Assembly (NCBI RefSeq): GCF_032670585.1
Contig: NZ_JAVQHL010000001.1
Span: 620,001-684,000, forward strand
Length of the DNA stretch: 64,000 bases
Reading direction: 5' to 3'
Source: Ostreiculturibacter nitratireducens
GTDB lineage: Bacteria; Pseudomonadota; Alphaproteobacteria; Rhodobacterales; Rhodobacteraceae
Part shown: in pieces, positions 46,479 through 55,757 of the stretch
Layout: each line of letters starts with the position of its first letter
How positions within the stretch are numbered: position 1 is the first letter of the stretch
Translations under genes and position numbers: made by a program
Notes under the pieces: model-generated
The model's database searches: none
The model's input: only the letters and a program-made list of their open reading frames with translations
Told to the model about the DNA's origin: nothing

Positions 46479-47096
46479 TCACTCCGCGGCGGAGCTTTCC
46501 GGCGTCGGCTCGTCCGAGCCGCGCCCGCCACCGCCGCTCCTGCGGCGCGGAGTCCGCGGTCGTTCGCGACGCGGGCGCTCCCCGCCTTCCGCTGCCTTTT
46601 CGCGGGTTTCTTCGGGCTGCGGCTCCGGCCGCGTCTCGGGCGTCTCGACCAGCCCGGAGCCCTCTTCCTCGGCAATCTCGATCACGTCGGCCGGCCCGGT
46701 ATCACGCCGTTGTTCCTCGCTACGGCCTTCCCCGCGCCCTTCACGGCGTTCGCGGCCCTGCTGCTGCGGCTGCTGTTGCTGGCCGCCGCCCTCGCCACCA
46801 CCCTGCTGGGCCTGGCTCTGGGCCTGCCGGGCCTCCTGTTCGCGGGCCATCTCGCGCTGCGCCTCGCCCAGCATTCGCGTGTAATGCTCGGCATGCTGCA
46901 GGAAGTTCTGTTCCGCCACGCGGTCATTCGAAAGCTGCGCGTCGCGTGCCAGCATCAGATACTTGTCGATGATCTGCTGCGGCGTACCCCGCACCTTGCC
47001 CTCGGGCCCAGAGGAATCGAAGACCCGGTTGACAATGTTGCCCATCGAGCGCTGGCGGCTCGATTTGGAGCGCGAACGTGATTTGGATGATCTCAT
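46479..47096 (-). CDS. DUF4167 domain protein with low-complexity tail
   Basis: 205 residues from the ATG at 47096; a longer open frame to 47294 is rejected because the family begins MRSSKSRSRSK. DUF4167 covers about 10-85 (NIVNRVFDSSGPEGKVRGTPQQIIDKYLMLARDAQ in part). The remainder is low complexity: Gly/Gln-rich (about 100-130), then Arg/Glu-rich, ending in RRRSGGGGRG. Such tails resemble RNA-binding or phase-separating regions. Function unknown. It lies downstream of prmC, as in many alphaproteobacteria. Confidence 0.88.
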   Translation of the reverse strand: MRSSKSRSRSKSSRQRSMGNIVNRVFDSSGPEGKVRGTPQQIIDKYLMLARDAQLSNDRVAEQNFLQHAEHYTRMLGEAQREMAREQEARQAQSQAQQGGGEGGGQQQQPQQQGRERREGRGEGRSEEQRRDTGPADVIEIAEEEGSGLVETPETRPEPQPEETREKAAEGGERPRRERPRTPRRRSGGGGRGSDEPTPESSAAE

Positions 47097-47348
47097 GTGC
47101 TTTCGTGCGTTTGAGCCTGTCAGGCTTTTTGCCCGCCTCGCTCCCCGTTTCCGACCCAGACGCAGCCTGTAAGGGCGCTTGCGGGTCCAGAGAGCGTTCA
47201 GGGATCGGATATCTGCGTCGACGATAAGAAATCTGCCCGACACAATCCTGAGTAAGCATGCCGAGGCGGAGGTTACAAGAGGTAATCTGCCCAAATCGGC
47301 AGAAAATCCCCGAAAAAGGCCCGCATCGGTGCGATTTCGCCGCTTTGT

Positions 47349-48191
47349 TCAGGGGTTACGCCCCATGACAAATCGGTCCCGACCATCAAGATCGGGGCGG
47401 ATCTCTACGTTTTCAAGACCGGCATCGGCGAAAAGCCGCGCGACCTCCCTGCCCTGCGTGGGGCCGATCTCCACCATGATCCGGCCGCCGTGCTCGAGGT
47501 GCGCACGGGCCTGCGCGGCTATGGCGCGGTACGCGTCGAGCCCGTCGCCGCCGGGCGTCAAGGCGCCCCTCGGCTCCCAGTCCCTTACTTCCGGCGCCAG
47601 GTCCGCCATTTCGGCCTCGGCGATGTAGGGCGGGTTGGACAAGATCAGGTCGAAGCGCCCCTCGACCTCCTTCCACCAGTCCGAAAGCCGGAACTCGGCG
47701 CGATCCGCGAGGCCAAGCGCCGCCGCATTTTCCCGCGCGACGGCAAGGGCCGCTTCGGAAACGTCGCAGCCGACACCGGTGGCGGATGGCCTCTCGGCGA
47801 GGCAGGTCAGGAGGATGCAGCCTGTCCCGGTGCCGAGGTCGAGAACGCGGGAAAAGGGTTCTTCCAGCGCCGCCGCGACGAGGCATTCGGTCTCTGGCCG
47901 CGGGTCGAGCGTGTCGCGGGTGACGCGGAATTCCCGCCCCCAGAATTCGCGCCGCCCGGTGATCTGGGACACTGGCTGGCGCGCGGCGCGCGCGGCAAGG
48001 GTAACCTCGAAAGCTTCTTGCTGCTCCGTGGTCAGGCGATCGGAAAGGTGCAGCGTCAGACGGTCTGGCGCGATCCCCATCGCATGGGCTAGAAGCCGTC
48101 TCGCATCTCGGGGCGCGTCCTCGACGCCCGCCGCCGCAAGGCGCGGTACAGCAGCACGCAGCGCCTCGGCCGCGGTTCCGGCTCCACTCAT
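47349..48191 (-). CDS. prmC: release factor glutamine methyltransferase
   Basis: 280 residues. SAM motif DLGTGTGCILL and the catalytic NPPYI (about residue 184) mark the HemK/PrmC family, which methylates the Gln of the GGQ motif of release factors. Its start overlaps the prfA stop by 4 bases, the usual arrangement of enzyme and substrate. The 252 bases beyond its stop contain no gene. Confidence 0.96.
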   Translation of the reverse strand: MSGAGTAAEALRAAVPRLAAAGVEDAPRDARRLLAHAMGIAPDRLTLHLSDRLTTEQQEAFEVTLAARAARQPVSQITGRREFWGREFRVTRDTLDPRPETECLVAAALEEPFSRVLDLGTGTGCILLTCLAERPSATGVGCDVSEAALAVARENAAALGLADRAEFRLSDWWKEVEGRFDLILSNPPYIAEAEMADLAPEVRDWEPRGALTPGGDGLDAYRAIAAQARAHLEHGGRIMVEIGPTQGREVARLFADAGLENVEIRPDLDGRDRFVMGRNP

Positions 48192-49243
48192 GCCTCCATC
48201 TCGGCGAGCTTCTCCGCCTGGTCATGGGCGACAAGCGCATCGATGACCTCGGTCAGGTCCCCCTGCATCACCTGATCCAGCCGGTAAAGCGTCAGGTTGA
48301 TCCGGTGGTCCGTCATCCGCCCCTGCGGGAAGTTGTAGGTGCGTATCCGCTCCGAGCGGTCGCCTGAGCCGACCTGCGCCTTGCGGTCTGCCGCCCGCTC
48401 CGCCGCCGCGCGGGTCCGTTCCATGTCGTAAAGCCGCGCCCGAAGCACCGCCATCGCGTTTGCTCGGTTCTGGTGCTGCGACTTCTCGGAAGACGTGACC
48501 ACGATCCCGGTGGGGATGTGGGTGATCCGCACCGCGGAATCGGTCGTGTTCACGTGCTGCCCGCCCGCGCCCGAAGCGCGCATCGTGTCGATGCGGATGT
48601 CCGAGGCGGGGATATCGATATCCACGTCCTCGGCCTCGGGCAGGACCGCAACGGTCGCGGCGGAGGTATGAATGCGCCCGCCCGCTTCCGTCTCGGGCAC
48701 GCGCTGCACCCGGTGCACGCCGCTTTCGTATTTCAGCCGGGCAAAGACACCCTCGCCCTCGATCCGCGCCACGGCCTCGCGAACACCGCCAAGCTCGGTC
48801 TCCGAAAGTTCCAGCAGCTGGAACCGCCAGCCCTGCGCCTCGGCGTGTTTCTGATACATCCGGAGGAGATCACCGGCGAAAAGCGCGGCCTCCTCCCCGC
48901 CGGTGCCCGGCCGGATCTCCAGGATCGCGGGGCGCGCGTCGGCGGCGTCCTTGGGCAGAAGCGCCACGCGCAGGCGGCTCTCCATCTCCGGGATCCGCGC
49001 CTTGAGCTTCGGGATCTCATCCTCGGCGAGCGCCCGCATCTCCGGGTCCTTCAGCATTGCCTCCGCCTCGTCGAGGTCGGCGAGCGCCTGCTTGTAGGCG
49101 GAGATTTCCGCGACCACGGGCTTCAGCTCGGAATATTCCCGGCTGAGCGCGGCGATCTCCGAGGGCGGTGCCCCGGAGGAAAGCTTCGCCTCGAGGAACT
49201 CGAAGCGGCGCGCGATCTGGTCGAGTTTGTCCAAGGGCACCAT
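48188..49243 (-). CDS. prfA: peptide chain release factor 1
   Basis: 351 residues. The peptidyl-hydrolysis loop SGAGGQHVNTTDSAVR is present, as are the RPGTGGEEAALFA segment and the QHQNRANAMAVLRARL tail; codon recognition of UAA/UAG. It is followed by prmC in a coupled pair. Confidence 0.97.
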   Translation of the reverse strand: MVPLDKLDQIARRFEFLEAKLSSGAPPSEIAALSREYSELKPVVAEISAYKQALADLDEAEAMLKDPEMRALAEDEIPKLKARIPEMESRLRVALLPKDAADARPAILEIRPGTGGEEAALFAGDLLRMYQKHAEAQGWRFQLLELSETELGGVREAVARIEGEGVFARLKYESGVHRVQRVPETEAGGRIHTSAATVAVLPEAEDVDIDIPASDIRIDTMRASGAGGQHVNTTDSAVRITHIPTGIVVTSSEKSQHQNRANAMAVLRARLYDMERTRAAAERAADRKAQVGSGDRSERIRTYNFPQGRMTDHRINLTLYRLDQVMQGDLTEVIDALVAHDQAEKLAEMEA

Positions 49244-49286
49244 TCGGCTCGTTTAGCAGCGGCGGCGCCTTGGTCAAGGGGCAGCC

Positions 49287-49763
49287 TCACCCTCCAAGCG
49301 CGGCGAGCCAGGCACGGAGCCGGGCCTCGTTCACCCCGAAATCCTCGGACCCGAAGCGTTGGCGGGCTTCCAGGAACAGCTGGGTTCCGTCACGGGCCGA
49401 CAGCGCCTGCGCGGTCGTGTAGTCGGGGAACCCCCAGAGAGCCGAGCGTGTGACCCAGGTTACCATGCCCTCCTCCGGGCTGCCGGCGATGCGGCGGGTG
49501 CGCGGCGTCCCGAGGGCGATCAGGTCGAGCCGTTCGAGAACCGTTTCGGGAGGCTCGCTCAGACCCACCATGTAGCCCCACGCACCGCCCTCTTTCTTGA
49601 AGACACGCGTGGGCTCTCCGACGCCGGGCGTGAAGACGCTGCCGGCGGGATGGATCGGCCGGTGCCAGCGCGCCGGATCGGACGGCGCGAGCCGGACATA
49701 GGCCATGACAACGGCCATGAAGGCAAGAAGACCGACCGCGATCAGCAGAAGCGCGGTCTTCAC
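49287..49763 (-). CDS. DUF1499 family membrane-anchored protein
   Basis: 158 residues. One N-terminal membrane helix (about 4-23) and a DUF1499 domain (about 55-155: GWG-type GGAWGYMVGLSEPPETVLERL, TWVTRSALWGFPDYTTAQ). Its ATG overlaps the agmatinase-like stop by 4 bases. No function is assigned to this family. Confidence 0.82.
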   Translation of the reverse strand: MKTALLLIAVGLLAFMAVVMAYVRLAPSDPARWHRPIHPAGSVFTPGVGEPTRVFKKEGGAWGYMVGLSEPPETVLERLDLIALGTPRTRRIAGSPEEGMVTWVTRSALWGFPDYTTAQALSARDGTQLFLEARQRFGSEDFGVNEARLRAWLAALGG

Positions 49764-50728
49764 GCGCCCTCCCGCCGGTTCCAGAAATAGAGGCAGATGA
49801 TTTCGTGCGCGACGTGGGCGCCCGCTATCGCCGTGGCACCGGTCGTGTCATAGGGCGGGGAAACCTCGACCACGTCGCCGCCGACGAGATTGATGCCCGC
49901 GAGGTCGCGCAGGATCGCCGCTGCCTGCCAGGACGCGAGCCCGCCCCAGACCGGCGTCCCGGTGCCGGGCGCGAAGGCGGGGTCGAGGCAGTCGATGTCG
50001 AACGTAAGGTAGCAGGGCCGCTGCCCCACGATCTCGCGGATCTTCGTCACCGCTGCGGCCGTCCCCTTCTCGTGCACTTCCCGCGCATCGATGGTCGGGA
50101 TGCCGAGCGTGTCGCCGTTATGCGTGCGGATACCGATCTGGACGGAGGCCTCGGGGTCGATCACCCCGGTCTTCACCGCCTTGTAGAACATCGTGCCGTG
50201 GTCGATCCGGCTCAGGTCCTCGTCCGGCCAGGTGTCGCTGTGCGCGTCGAAGTGGAGAAGGCTGACGGGGCCGAATTTCTCGGCATAGGCCTTCAGGATC
50301 GGGAAGGTGATGTAGTGGTCGCCGCCCAGGACCACCGTTCCCGGCCCCGCCGCGAGGATACCGCGGATATGCGCCGTGAGCGCGTCGGGGAAGTCCGACA
50401 CCTTCGCGTAGTCGAAGGCGAGGTCGCCATAATCGACGATCGAGAATTCCTCGAGCGGGCTGAAGCCCCAGCCATAGGGCGGGTCGTAGGGCTGAAGCGT
50501 GCTTGCCTCGCGGATCGCGCGGGGGCCGAAGCGGGTACCCGGCCGGTGCGTCACCGCCTGGTCGAAGGGGATACCCGTGACCGCAAGGTCCACTCCCTTC
50601 AGGTCCTTGGTGTAGCGCCTGCGCAGGAAGCTTGGCGCGCCGCCGAAGGCGTTCTCGAAGGCGAGCCCCTGCCTGGCCTCTCGGGTGAACGCCACGTCCA
50701 CCTGTTTCTTCGCGTCTTCGAGCGCCAT
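49760..50728 (-). CDS. speB: agmatinase/ureohydrolase family enzyme
   Basis: 322 residues from the ATG at 50728; the longer open frame into the upstream gene is rejected. Two-manganese site: GGDHYIT, LHFDAHSDTW and SFDIDCLDPAFAPGTGTP. The family hydrolyses agmatine to putrescine and urea; related members use guanidinobutyrate or guanidinopropionate, so exact substrate is open. The start overlaps the aminotransferase stop by one base, and with the divergent PuuB-like oxidase it suggests polyamine or guanidino-compound use. Confidence 0.88.
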   Translation of the reverse strand: MALEDAKKQVDVAFTREARQGLAFENAFGGAPSFLRRRYTKDLKGVDLAVTGIPFDQAVTHRPGTRFGPRAIREASTLQPYDPPYGWGFSPLEEFSIVDYGDLAFDYAKVSDFPDALTAHIRGILAAGPGTVVLGGDHYITFPILKAYAEKFGPVSLLHFDAHSDTWPDEDLSRIDHGTMFYKAVKTGVIDPEASVQIGIRTHNGDTLGIPTIDAREVHEKGTAAAVTKIREIVGQRPCYLTFDIDCLDPAFAPGTGTPVWGGLASWQAAAILRDLAGINLVGGDVVEVSPPYDTTGATAIAGAHVAHEIICLYFWNRREGA

Positions 50729-52131
50729 CAGGAAAGCCTCACGCCCTGCTTCACGAACCTGTCCGCAACCCGCCGGATCGCCCGGCCGAGCGTATTGACC
50801 ACCAGATCCACATCCGTCTCCGTCATGATCAGGGGAGGCGACATCACGTTCAGGTGCCCCATCGGACGCACCATCAGCCCCATCTCCTCGCACTCATCCG
50901 AGATCCGCTTGCCGACGTCCAGCTCCTTCGGCAGGAGCTGCTTCGTCGCCTTGTCGGCCACGTTCTCCACGCACATCATCATCTTCCGGCCCCGGACTTC
51001 GCCGACCATCGGAAGGGCCTCGAGTTCCTTCAGCCGCGTCTCGAAATAGGTCCCGACACGGGTGGCGTTTCCGAGGATGTCCTCGCGCTCCATGATCTCG
51101 ATGTTCTTCAGGGAGGCCGCGCAGGCCACCGGGTGGCCGGAATAGGTGAAACCCGAGGTGTACCAGCGCCGACCGTCCGCCGCGATCGCCGCCCAGATCC
51201 GGTCTGAAAAGATCATGGCGCCGATGGGGATGTAGCCCGAGGATAGCCCCTTGGCGGTGCAGATGATATCCGGCATCACGCCGAACTCGTCCCAGCTTGC
51301 GAACCAGTGCCCGACCCGTCCGAAGGCGGTGACGACCTCGTCGGCGACGAAGAGGATGTCGTGGCGTTTACAGATCTCCGCCATGCGCTTGAGGTAGCCC
51401 TCGGGCGGCACGATCACCCCGCCCGAGGCCTGGATCGGCTCGGCGAAGAAGCCCCCGACCTTGTCGGGGCCGATCTCCTCGAGCTTCGCCTCGAATTCCG
51501 CCACCAGCCAGTCGCAGAACTCCGCCTCGCCCATCCCGTCCGGCGCGCGGTAGGTATTGGGGGCGGTAAGGTGGTGGATGCCCTCCTGCATGTAACGGAA
51601 CTCCGGCACCCGGTCCCCCGGCCGCTTGCCGATCGACTGCGAGGCATAGGTCGAGCCGTGATAGCTCATCTCGCGCGCGATGACCTGGGTCTTCTGGGGC
51701 CGCCCCATGCAGGTCTGGTAGAACTGGATCAGCCGGTAGGCGCTGTCGACCGCCGTGGAGCCGCCGGTGGTGAAATGCACCCGGTTCAGGTCCCCCGGCG
51801 CGAGGCTCGCGAGCTTGCCCGCGAGGAGAGCCGAGGGGTCGTTCGTCATGTCGACGAAGGTGTTGGAAAATGCGAGCCTTTCCACCTGCTCGGCGATCGC
51901 CGTGGCCATTTCCTTTCGGCCGAGCCCGATATTCGTGCACCAGAGCCCGCCGACCGCGTCGAAGTACTTCGATCCTTCCGCATCCCAGAGCCAACAGCCC
52001 TCCCCTCGCGTAATGACAAGGGCGCCCTTGTCTTCGAAGGGTCCGAAGTTCGTCCATGGGTGCAGCGCATGTGCGCGGTCGAGTTCCCAAAGACGATCAG
52101 CCATTGCATTCTGAGTGTTGGACGGGATCAT
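50728..52131 (-). CDS. class III (omega-amino acid or polyamine) aminotransferase
   Basis: 467 residues, PLP-dependent. Visible are HFTTGGSTAVDSAYRL, SYHGSTYAS, the PLP-contact FVADEVVTAFGR and the Schiff-base lysine in ICTAKGLSSGYIPIGA. The RBS AGGAGG precedes the ATG. Relatives transfer amino groups from putrescine, beta-alanine or GABA to pyruvate. Gene order with an agmatinase-like gene and a divergent gamma-glutamylputrescine-oxidase-like gene favours putrescine. Confidence 0.92.
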   Translation of the reverse strand: MIPSNTQNAMADRLWELDRAHALHPWTNFGPFEDKGALVITRGEGCWLWDAEGSKYFDAVGGLWCTNIGLGRKEMATAIAEQVERLAFSNTFVDMTNDPSALLAGKLASLAPGDLNRVHFTTGGSTAVDSAYRLIQFYQTCMGRPQKTQVIAREMSYHGSTYASQSIGKRPGDRVPEFRYMQEGIHHLTAPNTYRAPDGMGEAEFCDWLVAEFEAKLEEIGPDKVGGFFAEPIQASGGVIVPPEGYLKRMAEICKRHDILFVADEVVTAFGRVGHWFASWDEFGVMPDIICTAKGLSSGYIPIGAMIFSDRIWAAIAADGRRWYTSGFTYSGHPVACAASLKNIEIMEREDILGNATRVGTYFETRLKELEALPMVGEVRGRKMMMCVENVADKATKQLLPKELDVGKRISDECEEMGLMVRPMGHLNVMSPPLIMTETDVDLVVNTLGRAIRRVADRFVKQGVRLS

Positions 52132-52146
52132 ATAGCCTCCTGAGGG

Positions 52147-52177
52147 CCGTTGGTGATCCAGCCACTCTAGCCAACGG
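52147..52177. promoter_or_regulatory. inverted repeat in the 49-bp divergent polyamine promoter
   Basis: CCGTTGG (52147-52153) and CCAACGG (52171-52177) form a perfect 7-bp inverted repeat with a 17-base spacer between the aminotransferase and PuuB-like genes. It is a candidate operator for co-regulation of both directions; no regulator is encoded beside it. Confidence 0.4.
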
Positions 52178-52180
52178 GTT

Positions 52181-53557
52181 ATGGAAAACCAGTCCTTCCG
52201 GAGAACCGCCCTGCACCGCCTTTACGAAGCCCCGGCCTACGACACCTCGACGTGGCCAGACAGCCATTGGCGGAAGGGCGCGGAGGCCCCCCGCTGCGCG
52301 CCGCTGGTTGGCGAGGCGCGGACCGATTTCGCCATCGTCGGCGCCGGTGTAACCGGGCTCAACGCGGCGCTGGAACTCGTGGAAGCTTCGGGCGCGGAGG
52401 TCGCCGTCCTTGACGCCGCCCAACCCGGCTGGGCCGCCTCGGGGCGCAACGGCGGTTTCGTCTCGCTCGGCGGCTCGAAGCTCTCCGACGCCGCGCTCGT
52501 CCGACGCTTCGGGCGCGAGGGGGCGGAAGCCTTTCGCGCGTTCCAGAAGGACGCCATTGCCCGCGTGGCACGGAACCTCGACAGCTACTCCATCGCCGCC
52601 GATCGCGGGCCGGAGGGGGAGGTTTACCTCGCGCACCGGGAACGGGAATGGCAGGCGATGCGGGAGAGCGCCGAAGGCCTCCGCGCGATGCACGGGCCGG
52701 GCGCACGCCTTCTACCGCGCGAGGAGTTGAAGCAGGCGGGGTTCGGACCGGCGGGCTTCGCGGGCGGTTTCTACACCCCCCTGGGATTTCCGGTTCACCC
52801 GCTGAAATACACCGCCGGCCTCGCCCGAGCCGCCCTCGACCGCGGCATCCGCATCTTCGGCGACAGCCCCGTGACCGCGCTTGAACCGGAGGCGGACGGC
52901 TGGCGCCTCTCTACGCCGAAAGGCAGCCTCCGCGCCCGCAGGGTGCTGATCGCGACGAATGGCTACACGTCCGACGACCTGCCGCCATGGATCGGCGGCC
53001 GCACGCTTCCCGCGCTCTCCTCGATCCATGTCACGCGTCCGCTGACCGAGGCCGAACGCCGGGCCCAGGGCTGGACCTCGCAGGTCATGGCGGCCGACAC
53101 ACGCCACCTCCTGCACTACTTCCGCCTGCTGCCCGACAATCGCTTCCTCTTCGGGATGCGCGGCGGCTTGTCGGTGAGCCCCGGCCCACTCGCCCGCATC
53201 CGCGCGGAGGGGCGGAGGCACCTCGAAGCCATGTTCCCTGAATGGGCCCATGTCGAAACGGAAAGCTTCTGGTCGGGCCTCGTCTGCCTCACGGGCTCCC
53301 TGACACCTTTCGCGGGCGAAGTGCCCGGAAGCCCCGGCCTCTTTGCCGCCTTCGGCTGGCATGGCAGCGGGATGGCGACCGGCACGCTGGCGGGCCGGAT
53401 GGTGGCGCGGGCCATGACCGGCGCGTCGAACCCCGCTCCCTTGGTCCTGCGGTCACCGCCGAAGCGGTTCCCCTTGCCGAACCTCCGCCGCGCCTGGCTC
53501 GGCGCGGCCTATGCCTGGTACAAGACGGCAGACGGACCCGTCCGCGCTCAGCGCTGA
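52181..53557 (+). CDS. FAD-dependent oxidase, PuuB (gamma-glutamylputrescine oxidase)-like
   Basis: 458 residues of the DAO family. FAD fold TDFAIVGAGVTGLNAALEL around residue 49, followed by GWAASGRNGGFVSLG typical of PuuB; C-terminal FGWHGSGMATGTLAG contacts FAD. The N-terminal RLYEAPAYDTSTWPDS is also PuuB-like. It oxidises an amine or amino acid to an aldehyde with H2O2 formation. Divergent to the aminotransferase and agmatinase-like genes. Confidence 0.9.
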   Translation: MENQSFRRTALHRLYEAPAYDTSTWPDSHWRKGAEAPRCAPLVGEARTDFAIVGAGVTGLNAALELVEASGAEVAVLDAAQPGWAASGRNGGFVSLGGSKLSDAALVRRFGREGAEAFRAFQKDAIARVARNLDSYSIAADRGPEGEVYLAHREREWQAMRESAEGLRAMHGPGARLLPREELKQAGFGPAGFAGGFYTPLGFPVHPLKYTAGLARAALDRGIRIFGDSPVTALEPEADGWRLSTPKGSLRARRVLIATNGYTSDDLPPWIGGRTLPALSSIHVTRPLTEAERRAQGWTSQVMAADTRHLLHYFRLLPDNRFLFGMRGGLSVSPGPLARIRAEGRRHLEAMFPEWAHVETESFWSGLVCLTGSLTPFAGEVPGSPGLFAAFGWHGSGMATGTLAGRMVARAMTGASNPAPLVLRSPPKRFPLPNLRRAWLGAAYAWYKTADGPVRAQR

Positions 53558-53566
53558 AGGCTGCCG

Positions 53567-54730
53567 CTATTCGACGGGCAGCGCACGCTCCGCGAGCCGC
53601 GCGAAGAACGTCGCCCCGACCGGCGCAGCCTCGTCGTTGAAATCGAACTGCGGATGGTGAAGCCCCGCCCCGGGCCCCGTGCCGAGGAACAGGTAGGCCC
53701 CTGGCCGCGCCTCGAGCATGTAGGCGAAATCCTCCGCCCCCATTTCCCGGCCCGCATCGTCCAGCACCGCCGCCGCGCCCGAGACTTCACGCGCCACATC
53801 GGCGGCGAAGGCCGTGCAGTCGGCCTCGTTCACTGTGGGTGGGTATCCCCTCTCGTAGGTGATTTCAGCCTTGACCCCGTAGGCGGCCGCATGGCCATCC
53901 ACGATCTCCCGGAACCGTTTCTCGGCAAGGTCCCGGACCTCCGGCGTGAAGGATCGGACCGTCACGCTGAACCAGGCCTCGTCCGGCACGACGTTCGAGG
54001 CCGAGCCGCCGTGGATCTGCGTCACGGACAGCACGAACTGGTCGAGCGCGAAGACGTTGCGGCTGACGATCGTCTGGAGCGCCTGCACCATGCCCGTGAC
54101 GGCGATCAGCGGGTCGATCGTCTCGTGCGGCGTCGCGGCGTGGCCGCCCCGCCCCTTCACCGTCACATAGACCGTATCGACAGCCGCCATGATCGGGCCG
54201 GGCGTCGTGTGGAAATGCCCGAAGGGCAGGTTCGGCACGTTGTGGATCCCGTAGACCTCGTCGATCCCGAAGCGTTCCATCACGCCTTCCTTGACCATCA
54301 CCTCACCGCCGCCGCCTTCTTCCTCGGCGGGCTGGAACAGAAGCGCCACGGTGCCCGCGAAGTTCCGCGTCTCGCAAAGATACCGGGCCGCGCCCAGTAG
54401 CATCGTCACATGCCCGTCGTGCCCGCAGGCATGCATGCGCCCTGGCACCTTCGAGGCGTAGTCCTTCCCCGTCGTCTCCGGCATCGGCAGCGCGTCCATA
54501 TCGGCGCGCAGCCCGATCACACGGCCCTCGCCGCGCCCGCGGATCAGAGCCACGATCCCGGTCTTCGCGATCCCCTCGTGGATCTCGTCAACCCCGAACT
54601 CGCGAAGCCGCGCCGCGATGAAGGCCGCGGTCTCGAAGCACTCGAACTCCAGCTCCGGCATCTGGTGAAGCTGACGGCGCCAGCGCGTCATCTCGGGCGC
54701 GAAATCTGCGATGCGGTTCAGAACAGGCAT
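53567..54730 (-). CDS. M20-family amidohydrolase (hippurate hydrolase-like)
   Basis: 387 residues from the ATG at 54730; the much longer open frame upstream is antisense to mazG and rejected. Metal-site motifs: RADMDALPMPE, MHACGHDGHVTMLLG and FQPAEEEGGGGEVM; the dimerisation domain is at about 185-290. It removes acyl groups from N-acyl amino acids or auxin-like conjugates. It ends 9 bases from the convergent PuuB-like gene. Confidence 0.93.
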   Translation of the reverse strand: MPVLNRIADFAPEMTRWRRQLHQMPELEFECFETAAFIAARLREFGVDEIHEGIAKTGIVALIRGRGEGRVIGLRADMDALPMPETTGKDYASKVPGRMHACGHDGHVTMLLGAARYLCETRNFAGTVALLFQPAEEEGGGGEVMVKEGVMERFGIDEVYGIHNVPNLPFGHFHTTPGPIMAAVDTVYVTVKGRGGHAATPHETIDPLIAVTGMVQALQTIVSRNVFALDQFVLSVTQIHGGSASNVVPDEAWFSVTVRSFTPEVRDLAEKRFREIVDGHAAAYGVKAEITYERGYPPTVNEADCTAFAADVAREVSGAAAVLDDAGREMGAEDFAYMLEARPGAYLFLGTGPGAGLHHPQFDFNDEAAPVGATFFARLAERALPVE

Positions 54731-54793
54731 GGTGGACTCTCGGGCAACCTTCGGACTACCCCTCACTAAGACGCGAAATCCGGACATCCCGCA

Positions 54794-55621
54794 ATGACCA
54801 AAGACCTCACCGCTTCCGATGCCCTCGTCCATGACCCCGAAGGCGGCCTTCCCCGGCTTCTGGAAATCATGGCCCGCCTCCGCGATCCGGAGACCGGCTG
54901 CCCCTGGGACATCGAACAGGACTTCGCCACCATCGCCCCATACACGATCGAGGAAGCCTACGAGGTCGCGGACGCGATCGAGCGCGGCGCCTGGGGCGAG
55001 CTGGAGGGCGAGTTGGGGGACCTGCTCCTGCAGGTCGTCTACCACGCGCGGATGGGCGAGGAGGCTGGGGTGTTCGACTTCGCCTCCGTCACTAAGGCCA
55101 TCTCCGACAAGATGGTCGACCGCCACCCGCACGTCTTTGGCGAGGAAAGCCGCGACAAGACGGCCGAAGACCAGACCCGCGACTGGGAAAAGATGAAGGC
55201 CGCCGAACGCGAGGCGCGCGCCGAGGCGGGTGTGCTCGACGGGGTGGCAGCGGGCCTCCCCGCCCTCACCCGCGCGGTCAAGCTCCAGAAACGCGCCGCC
55301 CGCGTCGGCTTCGACTGGCCCACGACGCATGAGGTGATCGCCAAGATCGTCGAGGAGGCGCAGGAGCTCGAGGATGCACGCGCGACGCTGACCGAGGCCG
55401 AGGTTTTCGAGGAATTCGGTGACCTCCTGTTCGTCATCGCAAACCTCGCCCGCCATCTGAAGGTCGACCCCGAAGCCGCGCTTCGCGCCGCGAACGCGAA
55501 GTTCACGCGCCGCTTCCGTTCCATCGAAGCGGCGCTGCGCGAGCGCGGCAAACGGCCGGAGGATTCCGACCTCGCCGAGATGGACGCGCTTTGGAACGAG
55601 GCCAAGGCGGCAGAGCGTTAG
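54794..55621 (+). CDS. mazG: nucleoside triphosphate pyrophosphohydrolase
   Basis: 275 residues, two tandem MazG repeats. The first holds LRDPETGCPWDIEQDFATI and EAYEVADAIE with GELGDLLLQVVYHA (metal-binding Glu/Asp set); the second has EELGDLLF-type EEFGDLLFVIANLARHL. It removes non-canonical NTPs and may lower ppGpp-linked stress. Confidence 0.96.
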   Translation: MTKDLTASDALVHDPEGGLPRLLEIMARLRDPETGCPWDIEQDFATIAPYTIEEAYEVADAIERGAWGELEGELGDLLLQVVYHARMGEEAGVFDFASVTKAISDKMVDRHPHVFGEESRDKTAEDQTRDWEKMKAAEREARAEAGVLDGVAAGLPALTRAVKLQKRAARVGFDWPTTHEVIAKIVEEAQELEDARATLTEAEVFEEFGDLLFVIANLARHLKVDPEAALRAANAKFTRRFRSIEAALRERGKRPEDSDLAEMDALWNEAKAAER

Positions 55622-55679
55622 GGGAGCTGGCGTTCCGCCTCCGTCGCACATCCTCACCGAAAACCGGCGAAAACATATT

Positions 55680-55722
55680 CTGATAATTTCTATCAGGCAT
55701 TGACCCGACAATATTAGTCGGG
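55680..55722 (+). promoter_or_regulatory. two adjacent palindromes in the iron-binding-protein promoter
   Basis: CTGATA-ATTTC-TATCAG (55680-55696) contains TGA-N9-TCA, the form of the alphaproteobacterial IRO box bound by the iron regulator RirA. It is followed by CCCGAC-AATATTA-GTCGGG (55704-55722). Both lie 36-78 bases upstream of the start of the ferric-iron binding protein, consistent with iron-dependent repression. Confidence 0.55.
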
Positions 55723-55757
55723 AATATGGGCGCGAAGACCAACAGAAGGATTCGCGC

